Positions 6,218 to 13,248 of a stretch of 18,463 nt of DNA are shown piece after piece. Source of the stretch: Anaerolineaceae bacterium (lineage in GTDB: Bacteria > Chloroflexota > Anaerolineae > Anaerolineales > Villigracilaceae). The stretch covers positions 1 through 18,463 of the forward strand of contig VFKQ01000150.1 of NCBI GenBank assembly GCA_009885445.1, written 5' to 3'. How positions within the stretch are numbered: position 1 is the stretch's first letter; each line of letters opens with the position of its first letter. Made by a program: the position numbers and the translations under genes. Below the pieces are notes generated by a model, which searched no databases, had not been told where the DNA came from, and worked only from the letters and a program-made list of their open reading frames with translations.

Positions 6218-7556
6218 AGGCGGTTAAGTAATTCTCCAAATCGTGCAAGGCGCGCTCGGCGTACATGCGCGCTCGGTCCCGTTTTGAGATGCGCGCTGAA
6301 TTTTCCAATGCGGGCAGAATGCCAAAATTCGCTTTCATGGGTTGAAAATCGCGCATGTCTGCATGGGTCACGTAATGACACAAAGCGCCCAGCATACTGG
6401 TGGGGGGCAGGATGAGCGGCTCGCGCTTTTGCAAGACGCGCACTGCGTTTTGCCCAGCCAGCAGACCGGTGGCGATGTTGCCCATGTAACCTTCCACGCC
6501 GGTGATCTGACCGGCGAAGAACAGGTCGTCGCGTGTTTTGTGTTGCAAGGTGGGCCGCAAAATTTTTGGAGCGGCAATGAAAGTGTTGCGATGCATCTGA
6601 CCATAGCGCAGGAACTCAGCCTGTTCGAGACCGGGGATTAAGCGAAAGACTCGTTTTTGTTCCGCGAATTTTAGATTGGTCTGAAAGCCCACCAGGTTGT
6701 ACATGTCGCCGGCCAGATTGTCCTGACGCAACTGCACAACGGCGTGCGCGCGCCGGCCCGTGCGCGGATCGTCCAGCCCGATGGGGCGCATCGGCCCGAA
6801 GGCCAATGACTTTTCGCCGCGCTCGGCGATTACTTCCACCGGCAGACAGCCCTCGAAGAAAGTATGCGCGCCCGCCGTGACTCCGTTTTGAATCACCTGC
6901 TCAAACGAGCGCAGTTCAATGCGCGGCGCGGCGCGTAACTCGTCTACAAATGTTTTGTATTGCGCGCGGTCAAATGGACAGTTAATGTAATCGCCCTCGT
7001 CGAGGTCGCCCTTCTCGTAGCGCGAGGCGCGAAAGGCAATCTCCATATTAATGGTCTCTGCCGAAACGATGGGCGAGATGGCGTCGAAGAAATACAAATG
7101 CTCTTCGCCGTTGAGCGCCGCAATCGAAGCCGACATGCGCGCGGAGGTCAGCGGGCCAGATGCGATAATCGTCGGCGAGTCTGGAATCTCGGTGGCTTCC
7201 TGGCGAATTAATTGAATGCGCGGATGCGACTCAATTTTTTGAGTCACTAGACGCGCAAAGAGTCCACGGTCCACGGCCAATGCGGCGCCAGCGGGCAGGG
7301 CCGAGGCTTCGGCGCACTCAAGCAACATGGAGCCCAGGCGGCGCAATTCGTTTTTGAGCAGGCCCGATGCGCGGTCTGGCAGATTGGAGCCGAGTGAATT
7401 GGAACACACCAGTTCGGCGAGGTCGGCGCTTTCATGCGCGCCGGTTGCTGTTTTTGGGCGCATCTCAAAGAGGCTGACGTTAAGTCCGCTTTGCGCGGCC
7501 TGCCAGGCGGCCTCGCTTCCAGCCAGTCCGCCGCCGATAACAATCAAATCTTCCAT
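6210..7556 (-). CDS. trmFO: tRNA (uracil-54) methyltransferase TrmFO, folate- and FAD-dependent
   Basis: TrmFO methylates U54 of the tRNA T-loop to m5U using methylenetetrahydrofolate and FAD. The product begins MEDLIVIGGGLAGSEAAWQ, a dinucleotide-binding motif (8-16). It has the two conserved cysteines in ELVCSNSLGSNL (C51) and FEGCLPVEVIAERG (C237), plus FAGQITGVEGYMGNIATGLLAG near the C-terminus. At 448 residues the length fits the family (about 435-445). The frame continues to 7622 with an in-frame ATG at 7568, but an extended -10 (TGGTACAAT, 7575-7567) overlaps that ATG. Transcription would start near 7560, making 7556 the likely start of a nearly leaderless mRNA. It is the first gene of the five-gene operon and overlaps the peptidase gene by eight bases. 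Confidence 0.95.
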   Translation of the reverse strand: MEDLIVIGGGLAGSEAAWQAAQSGLNVSLFEMRPKTATGAHESADLAELVCSNSLGSNLPDRASGLLKNELRRLGSMLLECAEASALPAGAALAVDRGLFARLVTQKIESHPRIQLIRQEATEIPDSPTIIASGPLTSARMSASIAALNGEEHLYFFDAISPIVSAETINMEIAFRASRYEKGDLDEGDYINCPFDRAQYKTFVDELRAAPRIELRSFEQVIQNGVTAGAHTFFEGCLPVEVIAERGEKSLAFGPMRPIGLDDPRTGRRAHAVVQLRQDNLAGDMYNLVGFQTNLKFAEQKRVFRLIPGLEQAEFLRYGQMHRNTFIAAPKILRPTLQHKTRDDLFFAGQITGVEGYMGNIATGLLAGQNAVRVLQKREPLILPPTSMLGALCHYVTHADMRDFQPMKANFGILPALENSARISKRDRARMYAERALHDLENYLTAYV

Positions 7557-7566
7557 AGGTGAGGCC

Positions 7567-7575
7567 ATTGTACCA
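7567..7575 (-). promoter_or_regulatory. extended -10 promoter of the trmFO operon
   Basis: On the minus strand TGGTACAAT stands with ten bases between the hexamer and the chosen ATG at 7556. No convincing -35 is present, as is usual for extended -10 promoters. The predicted start A at 7560 leaves a four-base leader and no room for a Shine-Dalgarno sequence. Confidence 0.45.
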
Positions 7576-7645
7576 TCTGGGTTTGAGTGACCGATTCGTA
7601 CGCGGGACGGGTGTACGTGCAAAGCATGTCAGATACTCGCCGTAA

Positions 7646-7709
7646 AGACTTCGGAAATCTCCATGGATATGCCTAAAACGGAGATACATCTTAAAGATTT
7701 CCGAAGTCT
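7646..7709. repeat. long inverted repeat in the divergent trmFO/kinase intergenic region
   Basis: AGACTTCGGAAATCT (7646-7660) and its perfect complement AGATTTCCGAAGTCT (7695-7709) enclose 34 bases. An inner ATCTCC/GGAGAT pair gives a second possible stem. Each arm is itself close to the palindrome GACTTCSGAAGTC. There is no T-run, so it is not an obvious terminator. It may be a miniature repeat element or a divergent regulatory site. Confidence 0.6.
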
Positions 7710-7747
7710 GAATTGGGTGACAACCTTTGCGTGCATACCGAGACGGT

Positions 7748-7753
7748 TATAAT
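7748..7753 (+). promoter_or_regulatory. -10 element TATAAT of the multi-GAF kinase gene
   Basis: A perfect TATAAT lies nine bases before the ATG at 7763. A weak -35 (TTTGCG, 7726-7731) lies 16 bases upstream. The predicted start at about 7760 gives a leader of 0-3 bases, so the mRNA would be leaderless. The hexamer falls inside the longer TTG-started frame from 7727, which argues against that longer start. Confidence 0.5.
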
Positions 7754-7762
7754 TACGCCATC

Positions 7763-10375
7763 ATGCCAGTTTACGACGATTTGGATTTCATTAAACAAGG
7801 ATGCGAGTTAAGCGGCGCGGAGTGGGCGGCGCTGATTGACCGCGAAAGCGGCGCGTGGCGCATTCGCGGCGCGCACCAGCTCTCTAAAGCGACGCGCGAG
7901 GGGCTGGATGATTTTTTGGCGCAACCCGCTACAGACGCGTGGTTGAGCGGAACGTTGAGCGGCGCATCCACTCGTCAGCGCCCGACACTTCCGGTGGCGC
8001 TGGATTCTAAAATCCGCATCACGCCGCACCCGGTGGCGGATACATTCCGAATTATTTTGGTCGGCTCGAAGAAGACCGACGCGCAGTCGCAAAAAATATG
8101 GAAACTGCTGAGTGAATTTATGCGCCGCGCTGAGGGCGTGGCTGACGTTTCGTTTTTGCAATCTGAATTGCTGATGCCCGATCTCGAGTCGGACTTTCCG
8201 TATGACCTGACGCGCGCATTGGGCCGTGTGTTGCGCGCTTTTTGTTTTATGGCCAAGGCGCAGGGTGGTTGGTTGGCCATTCGACGCGGCGAAACTTTGG
8301 ACGTGCAATCGCAGTGGAATTTTCCCGCCGTTGCAGATGTGTCTATTCCGATTGAGGACAATGTTGTTTGGCGGCGCGTGAACAAGACGCTCAAACCGTT
8401 GACGCTTAATTCTGAACAACCCGATTACGCGCGCATCCCGCGTGGGACGATGCGCGGGGCGCCGAAGACCTGGGCTTGCTTTCCGCTGGTAATCAGCGAG
8501 CGGTTGATCGGCATGGTGGTACTGTGGCGACAAAAACCATTGGATCGCGAATTGTTGGAATCGTTGGAGGTGCTGGCCGCGCAAGTGGCGCCGGTGGTGG
8601 AAATCATCATCACATTTTCTTCGATGACCGAGCACATGCGCCGCCTGGCCGTGCTCAACGATTTTGCCATCACGGTCTCGTCGGCGCAGAACCTGGACCA
8701 GATCGCGCGCCGTGTGTTCGACTTGCTGGCGCGCGCTTTCAAGACCGATCAAATTATTTTGCATTTGCTTTCAATGGATGGACGCCTGATTCGCGAATAC
8801 GATAACCGCGCCGGCAAACTCACGCCGCTCAATGTGGAATTGCGCAAGCATCCGATTGCGCCGTTCTTAAAGTCAGGCCGCGTGCGGCGAGTCTCGTCGG
8901 CAGACACCAGCCCGACCACGCCGCGCTCGGGCGCGCCCTCCTCCGTTTTAATGGCTCCGCTCAAATATCGGGGTGTCACCATTGGCGCGCTCACGTTGGA
9001 AAGCGCGCACTCGAATGCGTTCAGTATTTATGACGAGCATCTGATCGGCGTGATCGCCAGTCATCTGGCGGGCTTGGTGGAATATAGCCGCCTGCGTGAA
9101 GAGGCCGAGGGCCGCGCGCGCAATCTGGGCTTGATTCACGAAGTGGTGCAACAGGTGATCGGCCTCACTGATAAACAGGAAATCGCGCACATCACCGCCG
9201 GCCTGCTGACGCAATATTTTTCGTACGAGCTGGCCGCTGTGATGCTCGTCGGGCGCGAGGGCGAACTGACCATCTACGGCTTTGGCGGAAAGAATTCTCC
9301 GCTGGTTGAGCGGGCTATTGCGCGCAACGACCAGCCGATTCGCGAGGGCATCCCTGGGCGCGTTTTTGCGAGCGGCGAAACTATGCTGGTTAATGACACC
9401 AGCCAGAGCGATTTGTATCGGCCTGTGGGCGGCGTGCAGGCTGGGTCTGCGCTGGCAGTGCCTTTGCGCGATGGGGCTGAAATTTTGGGCGTGATCAATG
9501 TGGAGCGCGGCGCGACCAATGCCTTCACACGCGGCGACCTGTTGGATATTGAATCGCTGGCCGGGATTCTTGTCAGTGTGATTTCGAGCGCGGGGCAATA
9601 TCAAAAATTGCAGGAAACGATTCGTCAGTCACGCGCGATGCAGGGCGAATTGACCAGCCGCATCGAGGCTCAAAAATCCACAGAGAATCGCCTCGTGCAG
9701 GCCGCCAAACTGGCCGCAGTGGGCGAGATGGCCGCTGGCGTGGCGCACGAATTAAATAATCCACTGACAACCGTCAGCGGATTTGTGGACCTGACCCTGC
9801 AAGATTTGCCCAGCGACTCACCGTTCAGGCCGGACCTTGAACTGGTTCTGCGCGAAGCGCGCCGCGCCCGAGACGTGGTGCGGCGTCTGCTCGACTTTGC
9901 GCGCCAGACCGAAAGCACGCGCGCCTCCGCCGATTTTGGCGAAGTGCTGGACGATGTGATTGAACTTACGCGCCACCTTATGCACACCAACGGGGTTCTT
10001 CTGGTAAAGGAAATCCCGGGCAATCTGGCCTGGGTTTCGATGGATCACAACCAGATGAAACAAGTCTTTCTTAATTTATTTCATAACGCTTTGCAAGCCA
10101 TGCCCAATGGCGGAACGTTGCAGGTGCATGTGCGCGAGGAGCAACGCGGTGATCGCACCTGGCTAACCACCTCGGTGCGCGACAATGGGCAGGGCATTGA
10201 CCCAAAAATTAAAGACCGCCTGTTCGAGCCGTTCTTCACCACCAAGGGCGATCAAGGCGGCACGGGCCTGGGCCTTTCGGTCACTTATGGCATTGTCACC
10301 GACCACGGCGGCACGATTGATGTTGAGAGTCAGCCCGGCAAAGGCTCGGCGTTTATTGTGCGCCTGCCGCTTTAG
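7763..10375 (+). CDS. multi-GAF sensor histidine kinase (NtrB-like core)
   Basis: The product is 870 residues, soluble, with no membrane segment. The N-terminal ~110 residues look like a degenerate GAF. Three GAF-type domains follow at about 145-285, 295-440 and 458-612; the last is the most typical (GIPGRVFASGETMLVND). After a helical linker come HisKA with His662 in GEMAAGVAHELNNPLTTVSG and the catalytic domain: N box N775 (LNLFHNALQAMPNGG), G1 DNGQGI (807-812), FEPFFTTK and G2 GGTGLGLSVTYGI (832-844). The E-L-N-N-P after the His places it in the NtrB/HPK4 class. GAF domains commonly bind cyclic nucleotides, haem, NO-sensing cofactors or small ligands; the ligand is not evident here. The ATG at 7763 is chosen because TATAAT sits nine bases upstream. 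It is the first gene of the signalling cluster. Confidence 0.92.
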   Translation: MPVYDDLDFIKQGCELSGAEWAALIDRESGAWRIRGAHQLSKATREGLDDFLAQPATDAWLSGTLSGASTRQRPTLPVALDSKIRITPHPVADTFRIILVGSKKTDAQSQKIWKLLSEFMRRAEGVADVSFLQSELLMPDLESDFPYDLTRALGRVLRAFCFMAKAQGGWLAIRRGETLDVQSQWNFPAVADVSIPIEDNVVWRRVNKTLKPLTLNSEQPDYARIPRGTMRGAPKTWACFPLVISERLIGMVVLWRQKPLDRELLESLEVLAAQVAPVVEIIITFSSMTEHMRRLAVLNDFAITVSSAQNLDQIARRVFDLLARAFKTDQIILHLLSMDGRLIREYDNRAGKLTPLNVELRKHPIAPFLKSGRVRRVSSADTSPTTPRSGAPSSVLMAPLKYRGVTIGALTLESAHSNAFSIYDEHLIGVIASHLAGLVEYSRLREEAEGRARNLGLIHEVVQQVIGLTDKQEIAHITAGLLTQYFSYELAAVMLVGREGELTIYGFGGKNSPLVERAIARNDQPIREGIPGRVFASGETMLVNDTSQSDLYRPVGGVQAGSALAVPLRDGAEILGVINVERGATNAFTRGDLLDIESLAGILVSVISSAGQYQKLQETIRQSRAMQGELTSRIEAQKSTENRLVQAAKLAAVGEMAAGVAHELNNPLTTVSGFVDLTLQDLPSDSPFRPDLELVLREARRARDVVRRLLDFARQTESTRASADFGEVLDDVIELTRHLMHTNGVLLVKEIPGNLAWVSMDHNQMKQVFLNLFHNALQAMPNGGTLQVHVREEQRGDRTWLTTSVRDNGQGIDPKIKDRLFEPFFTTKGDQGGTGLGLSVTYGIVTDHGGTIDVESQPGKGSAFIVRLPL

Positions 10376-10415
10376 AGAACATTTCTTAAGCTCAAACAAC
10401 ATGCAAAACAAAAAC

Positions 10416-10502
10416 ATTAACCACAGAGAACACGCAGAGCACAGAGTCCACGGAGATTTAAAAAAGATTTTCTCCGTGCTCTTTGTGATCTGCGTGGTAA
10501 AA
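10416..10502. repeat. dispersed CACAGAG-type imperfect inverted repeat
   Basis: The left half reads TTAACCACAGAGAACACG followed by CAGAG- and ACGGAG-type units. The right half (from TCTCCGTG at 10471 to GCGTGGTAA at 10501) is its imperfect complement. The innermost stem CACGGAGA/TCTCCGTG (10449-10456 with 10471-10478) is perfect. Such purine-rich CACAGAG elements are scattered through many bacterial genomes. This one fills most of the 149-base gap between the two kinase genes and may act as a transcript-level boundary. Confidence 0.65.
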
Positions 10503-10524
10503 AATTTTTTCAAACCCTAAACCC

Positions 10525-12114
10525 ATGGACACTCCCTTCATCATTGTGCTCGACGACGAACCCGGCATCACGCTTTTATGCAAGCGCTTGTTAACGCGCG
10601 CCGGTTTCGACGCGTTAACTTTTACCGAGCCGCGCAAGGCCATGCTTGAATTGGAAAAACGCCGCGCCGATCTTTTATTAGTTGACATCCGCATGCCCGA
10701 CATAGATGGCTTCGGAGTGATTCAACATGCACGCCGCGAACAACCCGAAATTGCTGTGCTGGTGATGACCGGCTTCGGCACGGTGGAAACCGCCATTCAT
10801 GCGCTTCGTCAGGGCGTAGATGGTTTGGTGCTCAAGCCATTTCAAGAAGGCGGCGAACTCGTTGCGTCGGTGAAGCAGGCGCTGGCAGACAATCGTCAGA
10901 AGCGCGACTCGGCGCGGGTGCAGGCGTTGCGTCCGCTGTTTGCCGTGACCGAGTCTTTACTTTCAGAGACGGACCCGATTCGTTTGCAAGATTTAATTCT
11001 GGATGCGCTGATCGGCCACTTGCGCTGTTCGAGCGCTGGACTGTACGAACGCAATGCGGACGGGGAGCGGGTTCTGCTTGCGAGTCGCGGAATCCAACCT
11101 TTTGATTTGTCCTCCTCCGCTGAGGGCTGGTCGGCGCAAAGTGTGGAACTTGAGTCGCCGAAGGTGCTGAGCGTTTCGGGGCCGGGCGAACCCGCTACAC
11201 AGTCCGATTTGATGCGCAGGGGTTTGAGCGCGGCCATGTTCGTGCCAGTGAGTCGCCCGTCGGTGAATAGTCTGTTTTATGCGGGGCGCGCAACGGGCGA
11301 GTCGCCGTTTGTTGAGTCGGATTTGGAGATGTTAATTATTTTGGCGCGGCAGGCGGCGATTGCGATGGAGAATGCGCGCTTGTACGCCGAACTGCGCGAC
11401 ACTGTGCGCCGCGTGGAGGAGTCTCAGCAGGCGCTGGTGCAATCTGAAAAGATGGCGGCGGCGGGACGACTGACGGCTTCGATCGCGCATGAAATTAATA
11501 ACCCATTGCAGGCGGTGCAAAATTGTATTCATCTGGCGGGGCGACAGGATGTGCCGGCGGCGAAGCGACAAAAATATTTTGAGCTGGCGCGCACCGAGTT
11601 GGACCGTTTGCAAATTACGGTTCAGCGCATGTTGGATTTTTATCGCCCGAGTCAATCGGCATTACCGCGCATGGTGGACGTGGAGGAATTGCTGGCGCAC
11701 GTGCTGGGATTGATGTCGAAGCAATTGGAGGAGCGCGGGGTGGTGACATCATGGTCTATCCTGGAGTCTGTGCCGCAAATTTTGGCGGTGGATAGTCAGA
11801 TTCAGCAGGTGTTCATTAATTTAATTCTGAATGCATATGATGCCATGCCCGAGGGCGGCGACCTGCGCATTACCGCTGGCGCGGCGGGGGAAGGCGTGGA
11901 GATTCTGTTTCAAGACGCTGGCGCTGGCGTGCCCGTTGAAAAGAGTAAACATATTTTTGAGCCGTTCATCAGCACAAAAGAGGGCGGCACAGGATTGGGG
12001 TTAACGGTGAGTTACAATATTGTCACAGCACACGGCGGCACATTGGACCTGGTGAACGGAGACGGCCTGGGTGCGTGCTTTCGTGTTTATCTTCCGAGTG
12101 GAGGCCCGAATTGA
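10525..12114 (+). CDS. REC-GAF-histidine kinase hybrid
   Basis: This soluble 529-residue protein has an N-terminal receiver domain (1-120) with acidic pocket D10/D11, phospho-acceptor D54 (LLVDIRMPDIDG), T82 and K104. A GAF-like domain follows (about 135-285), then a short coiled linker. The HisKA domain has His322 in RLTASIAHEINNPLQAV. The catalytic domain has N436 (INLILNAYDAMPEGG), G1 DAGAGV (464-469), IFEPFISTKEGG and G2 GGTGLGLTVSYNI. A receiver ahead of a kinase core suggests it takes phosphate from another kinase, plausibly the upstream multi-GAF kinase, and changes its own activity. The ATG has no clear Shine-Dalgarno sequence and lies 22 bases after the repeat. Its stop TGA overlaps the TTG start of the next gene. 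Confidence 0.92.
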   Translation: MDTPFIIVLDDEPGITLLCKRLLTRAGFDALTFTEPRKAMLELEKRRADLLLVDIRMPDIDGFGVIQHARREQPEIAVLVMTGFGTVETAIHALRQGVDGLVLKPFQEGGELVASVKQALADNRQKRDSARVQALRPLFAVTESLLSETDPIRLQDLILDALIGHLRCSSAGLYERNADGERVLLASRGIQPFDLSSSAEGWSAQSVELESPKVLSVSGPGEPATQSDLMRRGLSAAMFVPVSRPSVNSLFYAGRATGESPFVESDLEMLIILARQAAIAMENARLYAELRDTVRRVEESQQALVQSEKMAAAGRLTASIAHEINNPLQAVQNCIHLAGRQDVPAAKRQKYFELARTELDRLQITVQRMLDFYRPSQSALPRMVDVEELLAHVLGLMSKQLEERGVVTSWSILESVPQILAVDSQIQQVFINLILNAYDAMPEGGDLRITAGAAGEGVEILFQDAGAGVPVEKSKHIFEPFISTKEGGTGLGLTVSYNIVTAHGGTLDLVNGDGLGACFRVYLPSGGPN

Positions 12115-12845
12115 AATCTACCATTTTGATTGTGGACGACGAGCCAGTTGCGCGCCAGACGCTTTCAGATATTTTAAAATTGGAAGGCTACAACGTGGTG
12201 GCGGTGGCGAATGGACAGGCCGCGATTGAATACATCCGCACGCATCCGCTGGACTTGATGGTGGTGGACCTGCGCATGAACGGCATGGACGGTTTAGAAG
12301 TGATTCAAGTAGTGAATCAAATTTCGCCGGATACCGAAATTATTTTATTGACGGCCCACGGCTCCACCGAGACGGCCATTCAGGCGTTGCGTTTGCGCAT
12401 TCATGATTATTTGCTCAAGCCAGCCATGCCGCCGCAAATTATTGCCAGCATCAAGAAGGGACTCGCTCGTCGCACAGCGCGCGTGAATGCGCGCGGAAGC
12501 ACCGAGCTTTCAGCGGGGGAGGAGGGTCAGTCGGAATATAAATTCAAAGATGGCATGACGGTGGATTTGTCACGCCGTGTGATTCGCCAGAAGAAAAAAG
12601 AAGTGCATCTCACGCCCGCCGAGGGACGTCTGTTGCGCGTTTTGCTCGAAAACCCCAACAAAGTTTTTTCGCATCGTGATTTGGTTTTACTTGTGCAAGG
12701 CTACGACACTTCGCAACAAGAGGCGCCGGAGGTCTTGCGTCCGCTGGTCAGCCGTTTGCGGCACAAGCTGGAGGAGTTCCCGGAATTGATGAAGCGCATT
12801 TCGTCGGTGCGCGGGACGGGATATATTTATGAGGCGGAGGGGTAG
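12111..12845 (+). CDS. response regulator, NtrC-like receiver with OmpR-type winged helix
   Basis: This 244-residue transcription factor has a receiver in residues 1-115: DD pocket 9-10, phospho-acceptor D53 (MVVDLRMNGMDG), T81 and K103. After a polar linker comes a winged-helix domain (about 140-243) of the OmpR/PhoB type, shown by VHLTPAEGRLLRVLLENPNKVFSHRDLVLLV and the C-terminal hairpin RISSVRGTGYIYE. The receiver's LLTAHGSTETAIQALRLR is more like NtrC-class receivers than OmpR ones. The start is the TTG at 12111, six bases after GGAGG, overlapping the kinase stop as TTGA. The longer frame from 12075 lies inside the kinase gene and lacks such a site. It is the probable output of the upstream two kinases. 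Confidence 0.92.
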   Translation: MKSTILIVDDEPVARQTLSDILKLEGYNVVAVANGQAAIEYIRTHPLDLMVVDLRMNGMDGLEVIQVVNQISPDTEIILLTAHGSTETAIQALRLRIHDYLLKPAMPPQIIASIKKGLARRTARVNARGSTELSAGEEGQSEYKFKDGMTVDLSRRVIRQKKKEVHLTPAEGRLLRVLLENPNKVFSHRDLVLLVQGYDTSQQEAPEVLRPLVSRLRHKLEEFPELMKRISSVRGTGYIYEAEG

Positions 12846-12881
12846 GGGCAGACTACGGGTGGTTGGAGACTGGAGAATTAG

Positions 12882-12995
12882 AGAATTTTGCGTGACGGTT
12901 CTGTGATGAGCGTCAATGGGACAACTATGTCTGCAACCTTCATCTATGATGGCAATGGCCGACGAAGTAACCTTCTCTGTGGCCACACAAACTGA
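12882..12995 (+). pseudogene. probable RHS/YD-repeat gene scar
   Basis: An open stretch of 37 codons between two stops reads RILRDGSVMSVNGTTMSATF followed by IYDGNGRR. The VNGTT-x-x-FxYDGNGRR pattern is that of RHS/YD-repeat proteins, in which YDGNGR ends each repeat. The frame stops within 15 codons of the motif, and no start signal or continuation is visible. It looks like a leftover of a deleted RHS gene rather than a working gene. The match is short and could be chance. Confidence 0.35.
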
Positions 12996-13128
12996 GCAAG
13001 TGATGAGGGAAAGTTGTCAGCAGGGGAGTCGCGCCGAACCGCTGGCGCGACGCGGGAAATATTTCGAGTTGTATAAGACAGGATTTCAGGAATAGAAAGA
13101 AATATAATTAACCCCGAAATTAATTTGG

Positions 13129-13157
13129 ACGCGGATGGAATTAAAAATCCGCGTTTT
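13129..13157 (+). terminator. weak plus-strand terminator candidate
   Basis: ACGCGGAT (13129-13136) pairs with ATCCGCGT (13147-13154) across a 10-base loop, followed by TTT. It is the only plus-strand terminator-like structure after the response regulator, but it lies about 285 bases beyond its stop, and the sequence also resembles common GCGGAT dispersed repeats. Confidence 0.35.
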
Positions 13158-13185
13158 CAGCGCTCATCTGTGTCCCGTTTTGTAT

Positions 13186-13234
13186 AAAAACACGACTCGC
13201 CTTCGAAACCTTAGATTCGGGCGAGTCGTGTTTT
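13186..13234 (-). terminator. intrinsic terminator of the M23 peptidase gene
   Basis: AAAACACGACTCGCC (13187-13201) pairs perfectly with 13220-13234 around an 18-base loop that can itself form CGAA/TTCG. On the minus strand it ends in five T. It begins 15 bases after the stop codon at 13249. The plus-strand side also ends in TTTT, so it may stop read-through in both directions. Confidence 0.8.
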
Positions 13235-13248
13235 AAGCAATGCGATTC

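Larger units (their letters stand above)
12846..13186. other. non-coding stretch after the response regulator
   Basis: About 340 bases without a convincing intact gene. It contains low-complexity GGTTGGAGACTGGAGAATTA-type sequence near 12861-12880, the RHS-like scar, a GC-rich hairpin GTCGCGCC/GGCGCGAC (13028-13051) without a T-run, and a weak plus-strand terminator candidate. The composition and debris suggest an old insertion or deletion site. Confidence 0.6.

Noticed and set aside
7808..8764. 318-codon minus-strand ORF inside the multi-GAF kinase
   Set aside because: Arg/His/Gln-rich composition typical of an antisense shadow in high-GC sequence; the plus-strand kinase is fully supported.
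13028..13051. GC-rich hairpin GTCGCGCC/GGCGCGAC as a terminator
   Set aside because: No T-run on either side; simple GC-rich palindromes are common at this base composition.
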